From assembly GCA_033398695.1 (NCBI GenBank), contig CM065814.1, positions 20,613,501 to 20,677,500 of the forward strand: a stretch of 64,000 nt of DNA. Reading direction: 5' to 3'. The translations under genes and the position numbers were made by a program. The stretch comes from Orobanche coerulescens (lineage: Eukaryota > Streptophyta > Magnoliopsida > Lamiales > Orobanchaceae). Shown here one piece after another: positions 1-11,975 of this stretch. The notes beneath the pieces were generated by a model, which had not been told where the DNA came from, ran no database searches, and was given only the letters and a program-made list of their open reading frames with translations. The stretch's first letter is position 1; each line of letters opens with the position of its first letter.

Positions 1-143
1 TGTGCCTGAGTAGGAGCTGGCACGTTATTATTGTGGTTATCCTGACCTCTGTTACCACCACCACCGGCACCAAGGCTGGCATTCTGACCACTCAGATTAT
101 CTGCACCTCGGTTAGCTGGGCGTCCATGTCCATGAGTTGCCAT
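1..143 (-). CDS. Gag N-terminus of element E (partial)
   Basis: ATG at 141-143 on the minus strand opens a frame with no stop to the window edge, 47 complete codons. It starts MATHGHGRPANRG and continues into a Gly- and Asn-rich stretch, the low-complexity N-terminal style of plant gypsy Gag proteins. No zinc knuckle or capsid core is inside the window. Position supports the call: it lies about 420 bp downstream of a primer binding site and LTR in the same orientation. Gag forms the cytoplasmic virus-like particle in which reverse transcription takes place. Whether the rest of the frame is intact is unknown. Confidence 0.6.
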   Translation of the reverse strand, partial: MATHGHGRPANRGADNLSGQNASLGAGGGGNRGQDNHNNNVPAPTQA

Positions 144-563
144 TATCCTAAGGTATACCACACGCAACGATCCTTTAGTACTTACCCAACGAGAGGGAGA
201 AATAAAATGGGGAGTTACATTACATCTAGGTTGAGAACCAAGGATTTCTAGCAATGATGATTTACGCGTGTCACACATATACTTATGAATTTATAAGAAA
301 ACAATTTCATGCCCAAATACTTTATCATAAAAATTTTATGTACAAAATAGACTGAAAATGCATCTGTAATACATGAATCATGGTTGATCTGGCAAACTGC
401 ATTTATCACATAATGAATAATCATAACTTAATGTACCTTGGAGTCGACGTGGAGCGGCAGAGGTAGATGATCATAATTGCTAAAAATATTTGACTACTTG
501 CAAAAATGAAATTTCACTTTATAAAAAGAAACTATTTTAATGAGTCTACAGAACCGTAGACCC
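144..563 (-). other. Untranslated leader of element E
   Basis: AT-rich stretch between the gag start codon and the primer binding site. No coding sequence recognised on either strand; it corresponds to the 5' leader of the element's RNA. Confidence 0.5.
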
Positions 564-575
564 GCTCTGATACCA
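564..575 (-). promoter_or_regulatory. Primer binding site (tRNA-Met type), element E
   Basis: The plus strand reads gctctgatacca; on the element's strand this is TGGTATCAGAGC, complementary to the 3' end of initiator tRNA-Met. It sits 4 bp from the LTR boundary, as expected for priming minus-strand DNA synthesis. Confidence 0.85.
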
Positions 576-1010
576 CTTATGTAGCAACCACTTTTCTAAA
601 ATAATAATTCATCTAATTTTACGAAGGACAAATAAAAATTTTGCAGCGGAAATACATTTTTAAAGAAGATAAACTTAATGATCGCAAGTAATAATCCCAA
701 GTCACCATTAAATAAAAACATACTTCGACGTGAAATTAAAGCAAATCTAACAATTGTTCATAAATCGTAGCTTGAGGAAAATTATAGTAAATAAATAAAT
801 AACAACTAATGAAGCTTAATCATCCCACACTCAAGCGCATGCCACATCGAGCTCCTCAACCTGAAAGGCGGTAAAATAGTGGGGTGAACTTCCAACTCGC
901 TCAGTGTGGAGAGTAAGCAATATGTCTACGTTAATTACTAAATATATTTGCAAGTATAAACAACATGACTGATAAATTCTGAAGCCCGTCGGCTAGCCCG
1001 AAGGCTTTAT

Positions 1011-1141
1011 GCACAATTAAGTGCTTCTGACTGATTTGCACATTTAAGTGCTTCTGAATGATTACACATTTAAGTGCTTCTGACTGGTTGCACATTTAAG
1101 TGCTTCAGACTGATTGTACATTTAAGTGCTTCTGACTGGTT
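1011..1141. repeat. Five-copy 26-27-bp tandem repeat inside LTR of element E
   Basis: The unit is close to gcacatttaagtgcttctga plus ctgatt. Copies begin near 1011, 1038, 1064, 1090 and 1116 with single-base differences. It lies within the LTR, so it could be part of the transcribed or promoter region; no function is shown by the sequence. Confidence 0.85.
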
Positions 1142-1616
1142 TCACGTGCACATACGAGATAATATATCAAGCAATTAAAATAAACAAAAGCGTAATAAAT
1201 CCCCACACCGGGATAAAATGCAGTTCTGAACTTGAATGTGATGAAATACTTGACTCGACAATTCTAGGCCCGTAAATTCTTGTTATTATCTACAATTAAT
1301 AATAATAGAAAATTATTATTATTATATGACCGAGAATTAAATTATGACTGGATAATAATATCAATTGAAAAGGTCAACATATTAAAAGATTGGCCGAAAA
1401 TGACTGATTTTTAAAATATTGAATCTGGATGGGGGATTAAAAAGGATTGAAAAATGTAGGAACTGAAATTAAATACACTGAAAAGTTAATTGGGTCAATT
1501 CAAGAAGTCTTGAATTCTAGGAGCTCAATTGAAATACCCTAAAAATAATTGGGTATAAAAACCCTGCCCTAAGAAGTCAGCCGCATGACTCGCCCTTCTT
1601 CTTCTCCCTCGGTTCA

Positions 1617-1700
1617 TCTCTCTCTCTCTCTACTGTCAAAAGAAAAACACACACACGCACATAAATACACACACACATAAATACACACACGCGCATATAT
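1617..1700. repeat. CT then CA-rich microsatellite
   Basis: A run of tctctctctctc is followed by repeated acacacac and ataaatacacac units, inside the LTR of element E. Confidence 0.8.
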
Positions 1701-2640
1701 ACACCCACATACTCAAAAGCTACCTACGACCACAACATCGCATATACCCACTTACCCACCAGCTGACGAAATCGACACACCTACATGAACCTTCTGTCGC
1801 TCAAACAAGGGGGTAGCAACTTAGGCGGCTGTGTTGGAGGGCTAGAGGTTCAAGTGCCGAAACAATGGAGAAGGCTATTTCGGGTAAGGTTCGATCGCAA
1901 CTTCTGGGTTCTGGAAATGTGTGAGTCAATTTCACGGTGAGGGTTGCGAATCGGGTTTGATAGGTATGATGGGTATCGATTGGCGGCGCATCTAGGTCGG
2001 ACCGCCTGTATTCAGCCACGGCCAACCAGGTAAGGCTCCGGGTCGGCCCAGAAATAAGTTGGATTCGAGCCATGAGTTCGGGCCGGATTTTGATTCTCTG
2101 AAATTGGGATGGAATTTGTGGTGAGATTTTTGTTCGGGTGCTTGTATTCCAGTTTCACGTTTGGGGTTTTGAATTCTGATTTGGGCTGGGGTTAATTTGA
2201 AGGTTTAGGTTTATAGATTCGATATAAGTTTCAGTTTGGGGTTATGTTTTGTTTGGAGACATGATTTGGTTTGATCCTTAACAAGTTGGATTTGGTGTGG
2301 CAATTTATGGGATAAAGGTGGAGATGGCCGATGGAACTGGGTTCATATTTGATGTTTTGGGAAACAAAACAGGGAGAATTTGACAAAAGAAGAAGAAGAG
2401 ATGATATTTACCTTTTCTGAAGAAGAGGAGTTGCAGAAGATGACAGAGCAGCGGCCGATCGAGAGAAAGGAAAAAAATATATATTTGTGTATTCTGTATT
2501 CTGGCTGTATTATACAGTATTTATACTGTAAATTATTAGGTTTAAGGTATAGTTTATGGGTTTAGGAAAATCCAATTGGGTTAGGAAGAAGGGCTTGGGC
2601 CGCAAATAAAAATTAAAGTGATCCAAAATAATTAAGCTAA

Positions 2641-2752
2641 ATTAAATAATAATATTAATATTACTACTAATAATAATAAATAATAGAAATAATAATAATA
2701 ATAGTAATAATAATAATAGTAATAATAATAATAAATAATATTATTATTTATC
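2641..2752. repeat. Imperfect (TAA)n microsatellite
   Basis: About 110 bp of taa/aat trinucleotides with occasional tag and ttat interruptions, near the inner part of the same LTR. On the minus strand it gives a meaningless poly-Tyr frame. Confidence 0.85.
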
Positions 2753-2999
2753 TTGTAAAATCTTTGGTAACAATTAATATTATTTAAAATTTGACTCGGG
2801 CCTAGAAATGACGAGATGAAACCATGAAATAAACGAACGATCGCATGACTTGACATGATTTATAACGACGTAAATGGATTTGCATGATCATGAAATAAAA
2901 CTGGATTAAATGATAAAATTATTCAGGCATTAATTTATAAAATTGAACTTGTTTTCTATAATTCACAATAAATGTATATGCGAAATCGGGGCGTTACAA

Positions 3000-4205
3000 A
3001 TCTTGTTTGATTTTATAATATAAACCTCCAAAAACTAACTCTAATTAGTCTCGTCCCGATTGCACAGAATATTTTTTTAATTTTTTTTCACTGATCCATC
3101 ATACAGATGTTCAGATTTATTGATTTTGTTGATGTGCACAAAAAATTAGAGAATTTAAAAATAATCTATGTGATTTTATAATATAACCCTCCCAAAAACA
3201 CTACTCATTCTAACTAGTCATGTCCCGATTGCACATAATTTTTTTAATTTTTGTTTACGATGATCTAACCATATGGATGTTAAGATCTATTGATTTGTGA
3301 TATTAATAAATTCCAAATCACTTTTGTATGCTATGATAATATAAACCTCCAAAAAATACTAACTCTAACTATTCTCGTCCCGGTTGCACACAATGTATAT
3401 TTTTAAACTCTTTTTTGACGATCCAACCATACGGATGTTAAGATCTATTGATTTTATTGATGTGAACCAAAAATTAGAAAATTCGAAATTAATCTTGTAT
3501 GATTTTAGACTATAAACCTCCAAAAAATACTAACTCTAACTAGTCTCGTTCCGATTGCACATAATGTATATTTTTAAACTTTTTTTTTGACGATCCAACT
3601 ATACTAATGTTAAGATATATTGATTTTATTGATGTGCACCAAAAATTAGAAAATTTCAAATTAATCTTGTATGATTTTCTAATATTAACCTCCCAAAAAT
3701 ACTAACTCTAACTAGTCTCGTCCCGATTGGACGTAATGTATATTTTTAGAGTTTTTTTCATGATCCAACTATATGGATGTTAAGATCTATTAATTTTATT
3801 GATTAGCACCAAAAATTAGAAAATTTTGAATTAATCTTGTATGATTTAATAATATAAACCTCCCAAAAATACTAACTCAAACTAGTCTCGTCCCGATTGC
3901 ATGTAATATATATTTCTAAAATCATTTTTTGACGATCCAACCATATGAATGTTAATATTTATTGATTTTATTGACGTGCTCCAAAAATTAGAAAATTTTA
4001 AATTAATGTTTTATAATTTTATAATATAAACCTCCCAAAAATATTAACTCTAATTAGTCTCGTCCCGATTGTACGTAATGTATATTTTTAAAATCTTTTT
4101 TTGATGCTTCAATCGTACAGATGTTAAGGTCTATTGATATGTGTGATGTGCACAAAAAATAAAAAAATTTCAAATCAATCTTATATGCTTTTATAATATA
4201 AACTG
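3000..4205. repeat. ~170-bp satellite-like tandem array, about seven copies
   Basis: A unit with landmarks ataaacctcccaaaaatact, then ctagtctcgtcccgattgca, then gatccaaccatatggatgtt and ccaaaaattagaaaattt recurs head to tail. The end of the landmark gtcccgat falls at about 3060, 3229, 3384, 3555, 3727, 3897 and 4069, giving spacings of 169, 155, 171, 172, 170 and 172 bp. Copies differ by scattered substitutions and small indels. The period is nucleosome-sized, typical of plant satellites. The left edge abuts LTR element E; the right edge fades near 4205, just before the AHP gene remnant. Confidence 0.9.
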
Positions 4206-4877
4206 TTGTGTTATATTTTACACTTTTTAATCGTTAAAATCATGTTATTATTTATACTTCTTGAATGATCTTAGCCATTGATATAGGTAGGGATTTCCTC
4301 TATCCCAATATTTCATTTTTCCCCTTAGAAAAAATAATTCATTAGCCCCTCTTATCTTCTTATCAGCCGCCCAAAATTTTACTAAACCTAAATCCCCCCT
4401 CCATCTCCATATCCATCTTAATCTCCTGGGATTGTTCTGCTTGATATCGCTTTTGTTCCTGATGACTCTTCTCACGGTATATTACATCCCTCCCTCTCTC
4501 TCTCTCGATCTCGATCTCGATAATGGAAGTGCTACCTGATTCTTTCAAGACCTCGCCTCTGAACGAGATGCTGAAGGAACCATGGCTCTTTACTATTTTT
4601 TAATGTTTTTATTTCATAGTGTTTTCTTAGAGCTTACTGATTTAAGATGTTTTTGTTGATTTTGATTTTGGGTTTTTGTTGGTTAAAAAAATAGGCATAT
4701 TTTCTTCAAGCTTATATATGTGAATTTTATTTCTTTTCTTTGTCTATAAGTATCTGTTTGTTTTTTCTTGATCCTTACTCATAAAATTGTTTTTTTTTTG
4801 GGTTCTTATTGTTTACTGTGTTGTGTGTTTTCTTGAAGCTTACTGATTGATGTTGTTTGTGTGGATTTTGATTTTAG
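4206..4877 (+). other. Upstream region and first intron of the AHP remnant, with internal duplication
   Basis: Contains a CT-rich run with repeated gatctc (about 4490-4526), common in plant 5' UTRs, then an ATG at 4523 opening a short frame not recognisable as AHP exon 1. From about 4615 it is T-rich and intron-like. A segment around 4620-4690 (gttttcttagagcttactga onward) recurs diverged at about 4828-4895 (gttttcttgaagcttactga onward). The right copy ends in ttttag at 4877, a plausible splice acceptor for the exon that follows. Exon 1 proper was not identified. Confidence 0.4.
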
Positions 4878-5030
4878 GTTTTTCTTGATTACAAAAAATC
4901 GGCAATTTTGGATGGTCAGTTCACACAGCTTCAGCAACTGCAAGATGAGAGCAACCCAGAATTTGTGGTTGAAGTTGTCTCTTTTCTTCGAAGATTGTTA
5001 GAGGCTACTTAATGATTTGACTGTAACTTT
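4878..5030 (+). pseudogene. AHP (His-containing phosphotransfer protein) exon, frameshifted
   Basis: The frame from 4878 reads through DYKKSAILDGQF and QLQQLQDESNPEFVVEVVS, the hallmark N-terminal helix region of plant AHP proteins, which relay phosphate from cytokinin receptor kinases to response regulators. After VVS the frame shifts: the usual acidic Phe-rich segment reads on only in another frame (FFED, then an in-frame TAG, then RLLNDLTVTL). Both a small deletion and a stop are therefore present. The exon is framed by a ttttag acceptor ending at 4877 and a gtaaga donor at 5031. The next AHP exon is at 12411, beyond a 7.25-kb retrotransposon. It is a dead copy, since the phosphoacceptor region is incomplete; the exact paralogue cannot be named. 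Confidence 0.8.
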
Positions 5031-5109
5031 GTAAGAATGATTCGCATGTCTCTTTCGTACCTATGATGTGTGTGTGGCCATTGCTGGATGTGTGTTGTAT
5101 ATTGATATT

Positions 5110-5336
5110 TGTTTCAGGAGAAAGTAAAAGATGGCAAATCAATTGTATTCATAACATTGATAGATGGGCCTTTATATAGGCATCACAATGAGAGTCATTC
5201 CATACATAGGATTTCTAGATAAGGTAAGACATCTAATAGGATTCTACTACCTCTAGAAGGATCTAGAACCTTCCATCTATGTATCTATAACCAGTATTAG
5301 GTAAGACACATCACGGGAATAATAATTTTCGGAACA
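5110..5336 (-). repeat. 3' LTR of element F (227 bp)
   Basis: Near-identical to 12137-12363. On the minus strand it contains a TATATAAAG box (plus-strand ctttatata near 5170). It differs from its partner by scattered substitutions only. Confidence 0.92.
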
Positions 5337-7545
5337 CTCCCCCTGTGTCGAGCACTAATACAACAATGGTGCAAAAGATGTTGCCTTCGTAAAAACCTAT
5401 TCCAAGCCAAAAACAAAACCCCATGGGAAAAATAAAGGCTTGATGAGAAAAAGATTGCAATGCACCAACATAACATGTCATGTATACTCCCCCTGATGTA
5501 TACATAACGACTCCCCCTGATGAGTACCTCAAATCATAGGAGTCGGATGCCAAGTTGCCCTCACAACTATACCAAGGAAAAACCCAGTGGGAAAAATACC
5601 TTTTGGTCTAAGTTGAACAGAAGTACAACGCATCATTGTATGGATGTTCTCATAGGTCGCCTCGTTAAAAACCTTACCAAGTGAAAACCCAGTGGGAAAA
5701 ACAAACCTTGGTTTAAGGACAAAAAGAGCGCGACACATCCAAAGTGCAGAGTCACTAAAGACTTATCCGAAAATCAAGTTTTCTAAAGTCTTGACCTCCA
5801 TGCACTAAATCAGTCATAACTTCTTCGATTCAATAGGTATCAACGAAATTGTAAGAACTTATGAAAACTAGACACCCATAGCTTTTCATTCACATACGAC
5901 GTAACCTAGATCGACCTGAGCGGATCACAAAGCTCTATCGAAGTTGACTCAAGAAATTACCGGACATATCATGTCCTACTTTGCAACAATAGTCATATGT
6001 CACTCAACATGATGGATGTGATCAAATGGTTGGTTTCCTTGGAAAGTAGACACAAACCTTTCCAATGGCACCAATTTCACCATTTTCCATCAAGTGAGCT
6101 GCCCTGTAGGTCATATGGGAGATAGACCAACACATTCTGGGCAGATTCGGGTATCAATTTTCAAGTGTCCTTTTTATCGAGATAGAGCGAGCTTCAAGCT
6201 TCTTGTCAATCACAGACATTGCGTGAGCGCATCCTAGGCCATCATCACAGTGGCTTTACCGGATTATTACGAATGAGTACATCGAGTCAAACATGAGTAC
6301 ATAATACCGTACTTGTCTCTTAAGACTGCATCATCACTTAAGTGAGCCAAGTCTTATGATGACTTCGACTAATCATTGGGAATCATATAGGCATTACTTT
6401 ATCGTCTCTTAGGAAAACCGTCCCTTAGATTGCCTTAAACCGATTGATGAATACGCATCATCAAGTGTCCCCAAGATCCTTTCATTCTTAACTTTGGATT
6501 TAGCGGAATCTCTTAGTCTCACAAGAGTACATCACTATAAACCCTTAGTTTTACACGCAAAAGCTTCATTTCTCTTCCAAATCAAGTATATACTTAGTAT
6601 GCGTTCCCGACAATCACTTGTCGACGCGCTCCGTGGTCAGGAGCCACTTGATTTGAGTCTGATCCACCACGAGATCCTTTTTATCACTTAACTTAGTTCC
6701 CCACTAAGATAAGATTTAACCACAAGCTGCACGTCAGTTTTTGGGAAAATATCTAACTGAAAAGATAGTGGATGCTATAACATCCATTACGATAGCACAA
6801 CTAAGTTTCGTGTCATCGTAGTCGATTCCAGTGCGTTCATGAGAAACCTCGCGCCATGAGGTGAGTTTAAATCCTTCTCTCACTCGCTTTAACAAAGTAT
6901 ACAGATAGATCTTATCTTTGGAGTGTCGGCACCACTTCAACAAAGGGCTATCACTTTGTTTATACTGGAGTCGCATATGTTTCCATTTTAGGCGAAGGCT
7001 ACAACGTTGTAGATTTTCAACGAAGTATGGTTCGATTAAACTCACATTTCACGTCCTCATGAACCGGCTTTATTCATAGAGTACTCTTTATGGATTGGCA
7101 TTCATTGAGGCGTCCCCCAATGATGACTATAATCCAGAATCACATGAGACGGATGAGTTCATTTGATCATATGATCAAGTTTCATGTACCAAGCTCGCAT
7201 ACATTCTTAGCGAGAGTATTTATCGGACCAAGTGGCATCCCAATACTATATGAGATCCACGGCCTAGTAACACCATCTACCACAATTTGTGGTGTTACCA
7301 TATCACCATTTATAGGTGACGAACGTCCATGGCCGGACACAATCCTTGCAGACATGTTTGCAGCATGTATTTAATCTCGTCACTTTAGGGAACTTGGTGA
7401 GGCACAGTAGGGACAAACTACGACAATTCCAAGTCGTTCTACTCGAACATGATCGTTCGCATCTCCCCCTAACGACGGGAAGACTGGCTCATCAAAGTGA
7501 CTTACGAGATCGTCTGCCAAGGTATATTTTAGGCGGACTATGAGT
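5337..7545 (-). pseudogene. Decayed copia pol (integrase tail to RNase H) of element F
   Basis: Two stretches are recognisable on the minus strand. About 7543-7300 includes FDEPVFPSLGG and, after stops, IHAANMSARI, which resemble the linker between integrase and reverse transcriptase in a common plant copia group. About 7045-6734 includes GIDYDD followed in a neighbouring frame by MDVIASTIF, resembling the start of the copia RT domain (GIDYxETYSPV...). No YVDD box or RNase H catalytic residues could be read. Stops and frameshifts are frequent. This identifies the element's superfamily, but the enzyme is clearly not functional. Confidence 0.6.
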
Positions 7546-10500
7546 GAAAGCGAATGTCATATTCATCATTTATAACCCGTCATAATGCGTTGTGGTGACG
7601 CACTTTGGCACATGAACATGTGGACGATAAAGGTTTTCAGTGTTAACACAATCCAGTTAACAAAATGCATATTTTTACACTCGTAACTAAGCATTTGAAT
7701 GATGATAGGTATAGGTGAATATGACATGTTGACCTATGCTACATAACTGTAGCTACTGGTCTTGAGAATCCAACAAAACCGCCACCATGCACCACCGGGA
7801 TCGAACATGAAGAAACGATTGAACCGATGATAGGCCGTTGGTTTTATTGAACCTTTAGTGCTTTCTTGAAGAGTTCACTCCCTTCACCAGCCCCAAACAC
7901 CTCAAAGTTTCATGAGCATGTATAAACGGGTGTTTAGGATTCCAAAACCATCATCCTTGTGGTTAAAAACGATCGAAATGACATCGAACTGGTTGTTGGG
8001 ACGGCTGGTGGTATGTGAAAACTTCATTTAAGTGGTTCACCTCCTTCCAAGTCTCCAAATGGCACCGAAATTTGTGAGAAGGTAGCCTTGGATGTTAGGA
8101 AGTATTTGTTAAAATTTCACTTTAAGACTTGGTCTAAAAAGTGGGTGAACCGACCTTTACAATGACTGGTCCGCAAGTTGGACAACCATAACTCAGGTTT
8201 CATCAACTTATCAATCATTGTCAAAGGAACAACATAACATATAAATGTTATTACTTGAGTACGACCATTTGTGAACACCATCATAGCATCATAAGCCACT
8301 TAGGCTAATACTTATGATCATGTATGTATAAGGACTCGGTGAAAGGGGAGGACTCAGCACCATGCTTATGCGAGTCGCTACATTATTCTCTTTAGCATAG
8401 GAGGGTGTCATCTCCTAATCGTGCCAAAGAATAGGCTTTAATAAATGAACATGGCTAAGAAGGATCATCGGGGGGGTCTTTGGCGTCACACATGCTTATG
8501 AAAGCAAGACGCGGATGACATAAATATCATCATCGGTCATGAGCCTTGCTCACGACTCCACCAACGTACTTTGGTGTCTTTGATCCAACTGGTTTTTTTG
8601 TTCAAATAAAATGATGTCCATGACAATACCGTGGTATATGGATCATCAAATTGTCCAAACTACGGACTATTAAAGCCTAAATGTGTCAATGTCCCAATAC
8701 ATCTTCTAGTTACAAAAATCGATGCAAGCCGGACCATATTGACTCATGAATATTTTTTCTTTCACATATTCAATACAAGTGATGCATAAGATTTTATTTC
8801 TCAGAAATCATAATGAGATGCTATGAGTGATACACTTTGGCATATGTATCATCGAGTCATAACATGGTTCAATTATTACGGAACATATGTGACTAGAAAA
8901 CGCCATTCGGCATTCAACAACTTGAGTATTATACCACTCATTGATTGTGATGACTTAGTCATCATAGTCATAATGGATTTATACACTAAAATCCAAAAAT
9001 ATCATGTTCCTTGAAAATAGCTTAATACGCACTCAATTTCGCTTGCAAAATTTTACAAATATAAGCATAGCGAACACTCTAACAACATAGAGATTTTATA
9101 CTTGATATGATCAAAATGATCTATCATATTGAGTGCATAACATGGCAAGGTTATATGCCTAAGGGGCAAAATTACGACACAAGCATGGTGTAACACTACC
9201 ATGCACACGCTCGACCTTCTTATAAGGGTGCGTATTTTGGGCTTCCCCAAGGAAACTGTTTTTCAATCATTTGAAAGATGATAGTTTAGCGTACAACGCA
9301 TACCAAAAACTGCATCATCTATGGCAAATTCGGCCAGAAAGAGGTTGAAAAATATGTGTCATAAGACCACTTGCAAATTCAAAATGGGAACCAAGTTGGT
9401 TGGGACAAAAGTTAGCACAATCGCTGGAAATAAAATTCCGCGCATCTTGACCTTTGTTCACTAAAACAGCGATAACTCCCTTGTTAGGAAGGCTATGGAC
9501 TAACGGTCAGATGTTCTGGAAACTAAACTTCCGTATATTTCTATACATATATTATTCACCACACGGATCATTAAACTCAGATCACAGTGCATGTTTTAAG
9601 TGGCTGATTTAGTATTTCCCAAGTTTAGTGAGAAAACAAGGTCACCATATCCAATGACATAAGTGTTGATGCAAAAACATAGAAATGATAGCCATATGCA
9701 CGTTTAAACGCAGCAGGGTGTTCGATTTCTTATCTCGACTAATGATCCTTTCGGTAACTCCAACTTGGTAGACTTGCAGAGAAAGTAGGAATGTCGGTAC
9801 AGCTAAGGCTGTTTAAAAACCACTGATTCCGTTTGAACTTTCAAAGCATAAACAAATACCAAGAAGGATGCGCCTAGTCATGATCAAAAGTGTAGACAAA
9901 ATCCACCAAAGTGCATCAAATCAACCAAGTATTTTAATTCTCAATTTGCATGTATACGTCATAATAGCCATGTTATATGGATGCAACGCGGTGCATCATA
10001 ATTAAGCATTTTGAACCATGAGACATAATAAATATACCATAACCAACTCGTCTTGACCATCTAATGAGATCGACTAAACATAGTCAAATGTATAAGGCAC
10101 ATGCCTTTCAAATACTCGGAGAAGTATTCGGACCTATAGTCATACGAACTATAATCGAGGTCAACAAATTCATGTATTTACCGCAATATGCCATTGCTTT
10201 ACATGTTGAAATTCATGAGAATTACTCTTACACTCTTTCATATATTATATTGCAATGAGACGGTGCATGACTACACCCACATGCAATATTTTATTTTAAA
10301 AGGATGAAAGATAGAGTTTTCCAAGTATGGGATTGGGTCAAGACCAACGTGGTGGTCGCTCAATTCATCGTGACAAATCCGTCACAAATCGATTTTAACC
10401 ACGACATATCCGTCGCAATCGATGTTTGTCCCATTTGTACGTCACAAATCCGTGACTAATCATGAACGAGTCATAACTTTACCGTTACCGACAATGTTCA

Positions 10501-11030
10501 TTTTTTTTTTCAATTGTTGGTTTAAAATCGACAAAATGGCGACGTCAAATCGCACCCAAAACGTGGTGTATGCAACAACCACAAATATCGACTTTCAACA
10601 ATTATCCGTGACTCCCCCAGGACCGTCACACAGTTTACTTCGACATCCGAGAGTGATACCATCTCTCATTGTCTCATCCACCGCAAAGTAGCGTGGGAGA
10701 TAAAGAACTCAAATACCCAATTTCCCAAAAAAAAATTTCCCAAAAGAGAGGAATTGAAAAACGAGAACTTTAATAAAGTCTTACGGGTACTTGGTTCCAT
10801 ATATGCTTTGATCCTTGAATGGGAGATTCTCTCCATATGAGCAACATATTTCCGTGGGTACTCCGTTCTATATTTACTTTGATCCTTGAACGGGATAAAT
10901 ATGACTTTTTCTCCATAGCGTGCACATCATCATGAGCGACGTATTTTCCTATATACACGTAAAACATAAACATGTAAGATTCATAAGTGTACAAATTAAT
11001 GAACAAATGAATCATTAATTAGGAAAAGAT
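7546..11030. other. Element F internal region, nothing recognisable
   Basis: About 3.5 kb corresponding by position to gag, protease and integrase of element F. I could not read a conserved copia motif in any frame. A phrase near tttgatccttgaatggga occurs twice, about 10805-10830 and 10878-10902. Other short frames look like chance. Confidence 0.5.
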
Positions 11031-11735
11031 GGAGAGTTGAGAAACGCCCGGATAGGGATACTAGGCTCGATAATTCGGCCGAAAAAGGACTCGGGCGCGG
11101 CGGTGCAGCAGCTCGGTATTGGATGAGGTCGGATCTCAAAATTTCTTTGTAAAAATCTGCTTCTGTTCGGAAGTAGATTCAGTAATCAATATTACTCAGA
11201 ATCCGATCTCCACCGTTGAATATACAGATATTTGTGTTGGGAAGATGCTACCAAAATTTCACACCGATCCGACGGTTAACGAATCGGGAAACATGTTTTG
11301 AGTACGACTGCACTGTGCAGAAAATTTACGCGCGGAAATTCTCGTCTCTCGTTTTTTTTTCGATTTTGATAGGTTTTGTCTCGATTGCACTAGGTTTTCA
11401 AACATTAAATATCACGTGCATAAAACCGTTTGGACGATCCGGCGGTGCTTCGATCAGATCGGGTCGCACTTTAGGCAACAAATACCGGATGAAAATGGGA
11501 CTGCCGAAAGGTGTCGGGTCGAGAATCGGTCGGGTCACAACCGGACCGGATCGATCGCGAGTCGGGTTCGGGCCGGGCGACAATTGGCTCAGTACAAATC
11601 GGGCGGCCCAAACGCTGGCCGGCCGGGCCAGGCGGGCCAAGGCCGCAGACGGTCGAGCGAGGAGCCGCCGTCCGAATCGGGTCGAGTCGAGGTGGTTGGC
11701 GGCTGACAAGATGCGACTGGTGGTCGGTCGGGGTT

Positions 11736-11975
11736 CTGTCGCGATTTCTCATCACCGGCAGTGTCGACGGTGAGGTCGATGGATCCCCAATCGGCGCCGT
11801 ACAGGACAGAGGTTGGGCGGACGTGTAGGAGGATGACGGCGTCACCGGGGTGTAGGTAATTTTGAACGGCCCATGTAACGGCGAAGGCGCTCTCGTCGCT
11901 GAGATCGACGGCGATGGCAATCTTTCGGTGGGCGCCGGCGGTGGGTGGTCTTCTTGTTGAGGAAGGTGAAGGCGG
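11736..11975 (-). pseudogene. Captured universal stress protein (USP) exon inside element F
   Basis: Eighty in-frame minus-strand codons match the N-terminal half of plant USPs of the PHOS32/PHOS34-like group. They include TAGAHRKIAIAVDLSDESAF, WAVQNYLHPGDAVILLHV and RPTSVLYGADWG, the first beta strand, helix and second strand of the USP fold that leads to the nucleotide pocket. Similarity stops after DEKSRQ; the C-terminal half with the GSRG phosphate-binding loop is absent. GC content is far above the surrounding retroelement, as expected for foreign coding sequence. It lies about 160 bp downstream of the 5' LTR in the element's transcription direction, so it was probably picked up by the retroelement. 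It encodes no complete domain. Confidence 0.82.

Larger units (their letters stand above)
1..2998 (-). mobile_element. Ty3/gypsy-type LTR retrotransposon E, 5' end only (cut by window edge)
   Basis: Minus-strand element. Reading right to left it has a 2.4-kb LTR (580-2998), a tRNA-Met type primer binding site directly inside it (564-575), a ~420-bp leader, and a gag reading frame that runs off the left edge. The LTR ends are TGTAGC...GTTACA, close to the TGTAAC...GTTACA form seen in the other gypsy elements here. The remaining pol and 3' LTR lie outside, so target-site duplication and intactness cannot be tested. The right LTR end abuts the satellite array that starts near 3000, so the element probably inserted into or beside that array. 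The gypsy assignment rests on the Gly/Asn-rich Gag N-terminus and LTR style; the superfamily is likely, the lineage is open. Confidence 0.75.
580..2998 (-). repeat. 5' LTR of element E (2419 bp)
   Basis: Bounded by TGTAGC at 580 and GTTACA ending at 2998, with the primer binding site just outside the left end. Long LTRs of this size are common in plant gypsy elements. It contains a 26-bp tandem repeat (1011-1141), CT- and CA-rich microsatellite (about 1617-1700) and a TAA-type microsatellite (about 2641-2752). Open frames inside it look like chance frames. No second copy is visible in the window, so the boundaries rest on terminal motifs and the adjacent PBS. Confidence 0.75.

Noticed and set aside
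2632..2856. Minus-strand frame with a poly-Tyr run
   Set aside because: It is translation of the TAA microsatellite, not a protein.
4248..4548. Minus-strand frames upstream of the AHP exon
   Set aside because: Low-complexity Arg/Glu repeats from a CT-rich 5' region; no domain.
6494..10691. Several plus-strand frames of 60-100 codons inside element F
   Set aside because: Opposite to the element's coding strand and without motifs.
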